Positions 14,894-20,405 of a stretch of 20,405 nucleotides of DNA are shown here, one piece after another; positions within the stretch are counted from its first letter, which is position 1; each line of letters opens with the position of its first letter. The position numbers and the translations under genes are program-made. The DNA lies in contig BQJG01000058.1 of assembly GCA_021604585.1 (NCBI GenBank), forward strand, positions 1 through 20,405. Direction: 5' to 3'. The notes below the pieces were generated by a model. That model saw only the letters and a program-made list of their open reading frames with translations. It was not told the DNA's origin and made no database searches. Source of the stretch: Hyphococcus sp. GTDB lineage: Bacteria; Pseudomonadota; Alphaproteobacteria; Caulobacterales; Parvularculaceae.

Positions 14894-15613
14894 ATGAGAA
14901 CGTCGTCAAAAGCGCGGTCAACGCTAACTCCCAGCACGATCACCAACCACGCTTCCGGTCATCGCGAGCGCCTGCGCGCGCGGTTCAAAATGGCCGGCGT
15001 CGATGGCGTGCAGGATTATGAATTGCTGGAGCTGATCCTGTTCCGCGCCATTCCGCGCAAGGACGTCAAACCGCTGGCGAAGGATTTGATCGCCGCCTTT
15101 GGCGGTTTTCCGCAAGTGATCGCTGCACCCATCGAGCGCCTGACCGAAATCAAGGGCGTATCTGAAAATGTCGCGCAGGAACTGAAGATCGTTCATGCCG
15201 CCGCCATCAAGCTGTCCCAGGCCCGCGTGTTGAAGCGTCCGGTGATTTCTTCCTGGGACGCGCTCCTGTCATATTGCCGCGCCGCCATGGCGGATGAGAG
15301 GACTGAACTCTTCCGCATCCTGTTCCTCGACAAGAAAAACATTCTGATCGCCGACGAAGTCCAACAGCGCGGCACGGTCGATCACACGCCGGTTTATCCT
15401 CGCGAGGTCGTGAAACGCGCGCTGGAGCTTGGCGCTTCGGCGATTATCCTCGTGCATAATCACCCATCGGGCGATCCGACTCCGTCAAAGGCGGACATTG
15501 ATATGACAAACCAGATTGTCAAAGCCGCCGCGGCGCTCAATATTCGCGTTCATGACCATCTTGTGATCGGCCATGAACATCACGCCAGTTTCAAAACTCT
15601 TGGACTTTTATAG
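14894..15613 (+). CDS. radC: RadC family JAMM-domain protein
   Basis: 239 residues. A helix-hairpin-helix region (about 80-100, IKGVSENVAQELK) precedes a JAMM/MPN+ domain with HNHPSGDPTPSKAD (188-201): His188, His190, Ser192 and Asp201 are the expected zinc site. It was once thought to be a DNA repair protein, but its true role is uncertain and no activity is firmly assigned. In many Alphaproteobacteria radC follows map, so this gene was probably part of the sfsA-map cluster now split by the membrane protein gene. No good ribosome binding site precedes the ATG. Its TAG is directly followed by the pfkB ATG. Confidence 0.95.
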   Translation: MRTSSKARSTLTPSTITNHASGHRERLRARFKMAGVDGVQDYELLELILFRAIPRKDVKPLAKDLIAAFGGFPQVIAAPIERLTEIKGVSENVAQELKIVHAAAIKLSQARVLKRPVISSWDALLSYCRAAMADERTELFRILFLDKKNILIADEVQQRGTVDHTPVYPREVVKRALELGASAIILVHNHPSGDPTPSKADIDMTNQIVKAAAALNIRVHDHLVIGHEHHASFKTLGLL

Positions 15614-16549
15614 ATGACCCGCATCATCACTCTGACGCCCAACCCAGCGCTTGATTACGCTGTCACCGCCGATTTCGTTGAGGCTAACCGCAAGGTGCGC
15701 TGCCGTGATCCGCAAATGCATCCGGGCGGCGGCGGCATCAATGTGGCGCGGACCTGCTCCCGGCTCGGCGCTCACACGCTCGCGATCTTCACCGCTGGCG
15801 GTGTTTATGGCGACGCGCTGGTCAAATCCATCGCCGCCGAAAACGTCCCCATGCGGATGATCCCTCTTGCAGGGGAAACCCGCCTCGCCTTTCACGTCAA
15901 GAATGAAAAAGAAGATAATGAATACCGCTTCAATCTTCCAGGCGCTGAAATGAGCGATACGGAAATCGAACGCTTTCTCAACGCCGTGCGCGAGGAATCC
16001 GAGCCCGGCGATTTCGTCGTCGCCAGCGGCAGCCTGCCGCCCGGCGCGCCCGCCGATTTTTGGGCGCAAGCGGCGCGCGTGGCGAAAGACCAGGGCGCGC
16101 GGTTTGTGCTCGATTCCATCAGCGGACTGGAGGCTGCGCTCGATGAAGGCGTATACATGCTGCGCCAGAACGAACATGAATACCCCGCTTTGTCGGGCCG
16201 CGAATTGCGCTGGCCCGATGAGATTGAAAGCTTCGCAAAGGACATGGTCGTCAGGGAGCGGGTGCAGGCGATGGTCGTCAGCTATGGCGGCGACGGATCA
16301 ATGATGGCGACAAAGGACGGTGTGTTTTCAGCGCCTTCTTACAAAGTTAAAGCCTCCAGCGCTGTCGGCGCCGGAGACTCTTTTGTTGGCGGATTGCTCA
16401 CCGCTTTAACGCGCGGCGACAGCGAAACTGATGCGCTGCGCTTTGGCATGGCCGCCGCCGGCGCGACGCGCATGAGCGAAGGCACGGCCCTGTTCGATCC
16501 GGCGGATGTAAGGCGGCTCTTCGCGAGCGACGCGCCCGCGCAAGCTTAG
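15614..16549 (+). CDS. pfkB: PfkB-family sugar kinase, probably 6-phosphofructokinase II
   Basis: 311 residues of the ribokinase/PfkB superfamily. HPGGGGINVARTCSRLG (36-52) is the N-terminal substrate signature and VGAGDSFVGG (251-260) the C-terminal one, with Asp255 as catalytic base. ITLTPNPALDYAVTAD (5-20), RKVRCRDP (26-33) and SGSLPPG (138-144) resemble E. coli PfkB most closely among the sugar kinases I know. Phosphorylation of fructose 6-phosphate is therefore likely; fructose 1-phosphate or tagatose 6-phosphate cannot be excluded. The ATG abuts the radC stop with no gap and lacks a clear ribosome binding site, suggesting coupled translation. Its stop overlaps the convergent hydrolase stop by 4 bases. 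Confidence 0.92.
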   Translation: MTRIITLTPNPALDYAVTADFVEANRKVRCRDPQMHPGGGGINVARTCSRLGAHTLAIFTAGGVYGDALVKSIAAENVPMRMIPLAGETRLAFHVKNEKEDNEYRFNLPGAEMSDTEIERFLNAVREESEPGDFVVASGSLPPGAPADFWAQAARVAKDQGARFVLDSISGLEAALDEGVYMLRQNEHEYPALSGRELRWPDEIESFAKDMVVRERVQAMVVSYGGDGSMMATKDGVFSAPSYKVKASSAVGAGDSFVGGLLTALTRGDSETDALRFGMAAAGATRMSEGTALFDPADVRRLFASDAPAQA

Positions 16550-18000
16550 TTGCGAACGAAGCTCGGTGGATCAATGACGATTTCTTTCTTCGTCACCTTC
16601 TCGCCGCGCATGAATTGCTGGATCGCCTCCGTCACTTCGGGCGAGGTCATGAACAGATTGTGCCCCGAATTGACCACGGTGACTGTTGTAAGGTTTCGCA
16701 TCCCCGATAGCGCCTCGCGCTGACTTTCAGGATAGGTGCGGCCGTCCAGTGTACCGCTGAGCAGTAACGTTGGAACATTGCTCTTCGGATTTTCTCGAAA
16801 GTCATCGCCGAGGTCGACCCCATCAAACAACTTGTTAAATTGCGGCATGGGGAAATTGAGGTATTCGCCGATCAGCGATGTCTTCGCCTGCTCACGCACA
16901 CGCGCCAACCGCATGTCTGAAATTCCCGACGCCACATCCATGGTCAGCGGCATGACGCGCCAGCCAATAGAGTCGTTTGGTGTAATGAAGCGCCCAATCA
17001 ACCCAGGGAATGGATCGAAGTTACCTGCATCCGCCGCTGCATAGAGTTGCATCAAACTCGCGGCGCTGTCTGGGTCTGCGATCAATGCCGAGGCGATCAT
17101 CTGCATGATGCGGCGCGTCAGCAAGAAGGGTTGCGGATCGCCGTCCTTTTGCGGAACCGAAAGCATGACCGGCTCGGCTTCGAGTTTCGCATGCACGCGG
17201 CGCATCATCGCAGCAATATCTGGATAAGCCGCCTTCGCCGCCGGGTCAGCATCGATTGCTGCTTGCAACCGGCCAAAATAGGCGTCCGTCTCGGCCGGCA
17301 TCTTCACCGTCTGATCGAGCCCTTCGGCGCTGGCGATCACGACGCGATCGAGACGGTCATCCATCCGCTTTATCGCCGCCATTGCGAGGTGAGAGCCATA
17401 GGAAATACCCCACAGTGAGATCTTGTCGGCGCCAAACGCTGCACGCAACGCATCAAGATCATCAACGCTCTCGACCGTCGTATAACCGCCCGCATCAATC
17501 CCCCGCGCGCGCCAGAACTCGGCGCATTCGAGGGCAGACTGGCGGTTTATCTCGGCGTATTCTTCGTCTCGGACATTCTTGTCGTCAGGCGAGATGACGC
17601 TGGAAACGCAACGCGGCGCATCATCAGACTCGCCCGTGCCGCGCTGATCCAACGCGATCACATCGCCGAACTCGCGCATCGCCATAAACAGTGGAAAGCG
17701 GCGCCCCTTGGCGGTCCGAATGCCAGATCCGCCCGGGCCACCCGCCAGATACACAATCGGCGAGCCCGGCGCGGTCGAGGTCGATGGAAAGCGCACATAG
17801 GCGAGCTTGATCTGGCGGCTGTCGCTGACGCCCCGGTTTTCCGGCACGCTGATCGACCCGCGAAAGGCTTCGACACTCTCGCCGCTATTGGCGGTGAAAC
17901 TGATGGCTTCTTCCACAGGCGGACTCGCGGCGGGCATGACCTGATTGGCGCAGGCGTTGGTGAAAAAAGCAAGCGTGGCGGCAAGCGTGATCCGGAGCAT
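16546..18000 (-). CDS. Exported alpha/beta hydrolase of the S33 (tripeptidyl aminopeptidase-like) family
   Basis: 484 residues. The N-terminus (LRITLAATLAFFTNACANQ) is an export signal; Cys17 follows an imperfect lipobox (TNAC), so it may be a lipoprotein or be cut after ACA. The alpha/beta-hydrolase core shows YLAGGPGGSG (84-93, oxyanion loop), LDQRGTGESD (117-126) and the nucleophile elbow GISYGSH with Ser200. A lid region follows, then Asp419 (SGTLDGRTYP) and His447 (NSGHNLF), completing the triad. This layout matches periplasmic or extracellular proline-type and tripeptidyl aminopeptidases. Substrate is unknown. AGGA lies 5 bases before the ATG. It is divergent from the LytTR regulator, a plausible controller. 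Confidence 0.92.
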   Translation of the reverse strand: MLRITLAATLAFFTNACANQVMPAASPPVEEAISFTANSGESVEAFRGSISVPENRGVSDSRQIKLAYVRFPSTSTAPGSPIVYLAGGPGGSGIRTAKGRRFPLFMAMREFGDVIALDQRGTGESDDAPRCVSSVISPDDKNVRDEEYAEINRQSALECAEFWRARGIDAGGYTTVESVDDLDALRAAFGADKISLWGISYGSHLAMAAIKRMDDRLDRVVIASAEGLDQTVKMPAETDAYFGRLQAAIDADPAAKAAYPDIAAMMRRVHAKLEAEPVMLSVPQKDGDPQPFLLTRRIMQMIASALIADPDSAASLMQLYAAADAGNFDPFPGLIGRFITPNDSIGWRVMPLTMDVASGISDMRLARVREQAKTSLIGEYLNFPMPQFNKLFDGVDLGDDFRENPKSNVPTLLLSGTLDGRTYPESQREALSGMRNLTTVTVVNSGHNLFMTSPEVTEAIQQFMRGEKVTKKEIVIDPPSFVRN

Positions 18001-18067
18001 GAAGGTCCTTTCCCAATACGACTCATCACCAGGATCGCCTGTAATATATTGATATGCAGCAGCCTTT

Positions 18068-18102
18068 CGGCGAACGGCGAGAAAAGATCGGCGAGCGGCG
18101 CT
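18068..18102. promoter_or_regulatory. Direct repeat with 21-base period in the divergent promoter region
   Basis: CGGCGAACGGCGAG (18068-18081) and CGGCGAGCGGCGCT (18089-18102) match at 11 of 14 positions with starts 21 bases apart. Known LytTR-family operators are pairs of short direct repeats about two helical turns apart, so the spacing fits. The bases are GC-rich and not a known LytTR consensus. Low confidence as an operator. Confidence 0.3.
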
Positions 18103-18137
18103 CGCCCGGCCGTGTAAAATCGATATACGGTGACGTC

Positions 18138-19649
18138 ATGCACCGAAATCTCTTCTTTATGGCCTGCCTGATCGCTGCTGCGGCGCTAACTGCCGCAAGC
18201 GGAATCGCCTATGCTCAGGGCTATATCGCACTTAACACGTCAGCGACCATCTGTCCGGCCGGACTCGGCAACCAGCCGCCGGATTTTGAAGCGCCGGAAT
18301 GCGAGACGACCACGGTCCTCAATATCGACCCGCAAGGGCGAGACATCTGGGTCCGAATTCTCTTTGACGCCGATCCAAACGCCGTCCCGGCCGGAGACCC
18401 GGCAGGGTTTTACGTATCGGTCAAGGCGTCAAGCGCCGTCTGGCTTAACGGAGTTTATCTAGGGTCGAATGGCGTACCCGGGCCGGACAAGCATTCTGAA
18501 ACGCCGGGGCGCATGGACGCTGTGTTTTATGCGCCGCACGAGGCGATCAAGGCCGGGCAAAACGAAGCCGTTTTGCGACTCTCTTCACATCACGGCTTCT
18601 TGCATCTCAACTATCCTGTCCACTATCTGATCCTGCAACGTTACGCCAACCCTTCCCGGGAAATTCTGCGCGCCTATGGCCCTTCGCTCCTGACATTTGG
18701 CGTGTTCTTGCTGAGCGCTATTTATTTCGGTGTCTCGGCGCTGCGTCGAATGTCCGCCGGGAGCAGCATCTTGTTATTCGTGCTGTCCCTGCTTGCGATT
18801 ACGCAGCTGTTGATTGAAACGTCGCGGGGTCTTTTCGCTTACAATTACCCGTTTCAAGATCTACGATTGGTCCTGATAACAGCAGGTGCGGCATTTTTCG
18901 GTCTATGCCTTTATATTCATGTTGTTTTCAAATTCATCGATAAGAACCACGCCGCGTATATTCTTGCTGGCCTAATCGCAACTGCGCTCGCCGTAATCAT
19001 ACCTGGCAGCTTTGATGCGAAAGCATTGCTTGGCTTGGGCGCGCCGACATTGGCGGGCGCCTGCATCACTATCAGCGCGGCAGTTAGAAACAAGCCATCT
19101 GCACGCGCCTACGCTGTCGCGTTGAGTATTTTTTTAGCGATCATGGTGATCTTTATAGGAAGGTTTCTGGACGCAACGTTTTATTACAGCACAGCTGCGC
19201 TGCTGCTGTTTCTGATCGGCCAACAGGCCATGCTGTTCGCTAAGGAACGAACCCTTCGCCTTGACGCCAATGACCGCGCGCGCCGCCTTGAATTGGCGCT
19301 TGAACAGGCGCGGCAAAAGGATTCTCCCGAACGGATGACGATACACAACGCCGGCAAAACCGAGATCATCGCCGCCAGCGACATCATCTATTGCAAAGGC
19401 GCCGGCGACTATGTGGAGATTGTCTTATCCAGCGGCGCCCGTCATCTGCACCTCGCCAAATTGCATGAACTGGAATCGGAACTGCCGCAGACCTTCCTGC
19501 GGGTTCACCGGTCCTACATCGTCAATACGAGTTTCGTTCGGTCACTAACGCGCGAAGCGAATGGCGTCGGCGCCCTGACGCTGAACAATGGTGAGACAGT
19601 GCCGGTCAGCCGCCGCATCCTGCCGAATGTGCGCAACGCGTTGAAGTGA
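18138..19649 (+). CDS. Membrane-anchored LytTR transcriptional regulator with 7-helix sensor
   Basis: 503 residues from the ATG at 18138. Residues 1-26 are a signal peptide (ending AYA). About 27-180 form an extracytoplasmic beta-rich domain with a carbohydrate-binding-like segment (VWLNGVYLGSNGVPG, about 101-115). Seven hydrophobic helices follow at about 181-202, 210-226, 243-265, 273-290, 298-316, 324-341 and 348-367, an arrangement like 7TMR-DISM sensors. A short charged coiled coil (about 370-393) leads to a LytTR DNA-binding domain (about 399-503) with DIIYCKGAGDYVEI and FLRVHRSYIVN. No kinase or receiver domain is present, so signal and output are in one chain. The frame is open to 18054, but that would put a basic leader before the signal peptide. 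Confidence 0.9.
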   Translation: MHRNLFFMACLIAAAALTAASGIAYAQGYIALNTSATICPAGLGNQPPDFEAPECETTTVLNIDPQGRDIWVRILFDADPNAVPAGDPAGFYVSVKASSAVWLNGVYLGSNGVPGPDKHSETPGRMDAVFYAPHEAIKAGQNEAVLRLSSHHGFLHLNYPVHYLILQRYANPSREILRAYGPSLLTFGVFLLSAIYFGVSALRRMSAGSSILLFVLSLLAITQLLIETSRGLFAYNYPFQDLRLVLITAGAAFFGLCLYIHVVFKFIDKNHAAYILAGLIATALAVIIPGSFDAKALLGLGAPTLAGACITISAAVRNKPSARAYAVALSIFLAIMVIFIGRFLDATFYYSTAALLLFLIGQQAMLFAKERTLRLDANDRARRLELALEQARQKDSPERMTIHNAGKTEIIAASDIIYCKGAGDYVEIVLSSGARHLHLAKLHELESELPQTFLRVHRSYIVNTSFVRSLTREANGVGALTLNNGETVPVSRRILPNVRNALK

Positions 19650-20405
19650 TTATTCCGCGTAGATTGCGACCATTTCCGTTTCGGCATTCTTCACGCCGCG
19701 AAACATGCCCGCAGAGTTAAACGTCATGGCGTAGGAGCCGTCCGGCCCGAGCACGATAACCCCGCCATCACCGCCTGCGTCCTGCAAACGGTGATGGATC
19801 ACATCATTGGCCGCGTCCTCGACGGTCTTTCCGGCGTATTCAACCTGGGCGCAGATATCGCGCGCGATGGTCAGGCGCATAAAGAACTCACCCCAGCCGG
19901 TCGATGAGACCGCGCAGGATTTGTTGTCAGCAAAGGTTCCCGCGCCGATGATCGGCGCGTCGCCGACACGGCCATATTTCTTCAGAGTCATGCCGCCGGT
20001 CGACGTGCCCGCAGCGAGATTGCCGTGAGCATCGAGCGCGACAACACCGACAGTGCCATATTTGAAGTCATGATTAAGTTCGGCGCCTTTGTTTTCCTTT
20101 TCGGCGGCGAGCGCAGCCTTGTAGGAATCCCAGCGGTGCTGCGTCCAGAAATATTTCGGCTTGACGATTTCCAGCCCCTGCTCCTTGGCGAATTCTTCGG
20201 CGCCTTCGCGGGCGAACATGACGTGAACGGAGTTTTCCATCACCGCGCGCGCAAGCTTAATCGGATTTTTGACATTGGTGACGCCAGCAGCGGCGCCAGC
20301 ATTTAAGGTTTTTCCATCCATGATGGAGCTATCGAGTTCATTCTTGCCGTCGCGCGTGAACACCGCGCCCTTGCCTGCATTGAATAAGGGCGAGTCTTCC
20401 ATGAT
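19650..20405 (-). CDS. Isoaspartyl peptidase/L-asparaginase (Ntn-hydrolase, plant type), C-terminal part
   Basis: Only the last 251 codons are present; the frame continues beyond the window edge, so the Met at 20402 is internal. The autocleavage site is DFKYGTVGVVALDAHGNLAA, with Thr codon at 20052-20054 becoming the N-terminal nucleophile of the beta subunit. STGGMTLKKYGRVGDAPIIG and GDGGVIVLGPDG are further family signatures. The alpha-subunit part shows EDSPLFNAGKGAVFT, as in E. coli IaaA. The enzyme hydrolyses isoaspartyl dipeptides and L-asparagine. It is periplasmic or cytosolic depending on a leader that cannot be seen here. It converges on the LytTR gene; the two stop codons abut with no space. 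Confidence 0.94.
   Translation of the reverse strand: MMEDSPLFNAGKGAVFTRDGKNELDSSIMDGKTLNAGAAAGVTNVKNPIKLARAVMENSVHVMFAREGAEEFAKEQGLEIVKPKYFWTQHRWDSYKAALAAEKENKGAELNHDFKYGTVGVVALDAHGNLAAGTSTGGMTLKKYGRVGDAPIIGAGTFADNKSCAVSSTGWGEFFMRLTIARDICAQVEYAGKTVEDAANDVIHHRLQDAGGDGGVIVLGPDGSYAMTFNSAGMFRGVKNAETEMVAIYAE

Noticed and set aside
18054..18137. 28-residue upstream extension of the LytTR regulator
   Set aside because: It would place a basic stretch before a typical signal peptide; kept only as an alternative because the frame is open.

Overview
The window looks like chromosomal DNA of a fairly GC-rich alphaproteobacterium. The best support is a perfect GTTC-N7-GTTC element, the LexA/SOS operator form typical of Alphaproteobacteria, directly in front of uvrB. 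Supporting this are an sfsA-map(-radC) gene order, a VPLPA-type CTERM surface protein, a TadG-like protein and hairpin repeats of a kind common between genes in this class. The genus cannot be told from the sequence. No rRNA, tRNA, CRISPR array, transposase or phage gene was seen.

Layout. 2-307 is the C-terminal end of a transglutaminase-like protein. 345-2813 (minus) encodes a large RTX protein with a type I secretion tail and an N-terminal beta-helix-like region. 3072-5474 is uvrB, with the SOS box 5 bases before its ATG. 5471-6943 (minus) is a KAP-family P-loop NTPase. It is clearly AT-richer than its surroundings, overlaps the uvrB stop by 4 bases, and is the best candidate for acquired, possibly anti-phage, DNA. 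6944-7494 has no gene and holds a cluster of palindromic repeats. 7495-7992 encodes a small exported NTF2/SnoaL-like protein. It converges through a bidirectional terminator on a VPLPA-CTERM protein (8070-8744, minus).

sdaA (8916-10292) and a CinA-N/molybdopterin-binding-domain gene (10293-11051) form a minus-strand pair that abuts with no gap. A lone TadG-like protein follows (11273-12637, minus). sfsA and map (12792-14362, plus) are translationally coupled. A four-helix membrane protein gene (14376-14798, minus) separates them from radC and pfkB (14894-16549, plus), which also abut. 16546-18000 (minus) is an exported S33-type alpha/beta hydrolase. It is divergent from a membrane-anchored LytTR regulator (18138-19649). 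The window ends in a truncated isoaspartyl peptidase/asparaginase gene (19650-20405, minus).

Most genes are housekeeping: DNA repair, N-terminal methionine removal, serine deamination and sugar phosphorylation. The parts worth a second look are the KAP island, the mosaic RTX protein, the LytTR/hydrolase divergon with a 21-base-period direct repeat, the inverted repeat in front of the CTERM gene, and the repeat cluster at 7125-7350. No complete new multi-gene system is evident. Gene density is high, with several convergent pairs that touch or overlap at their stop codons.
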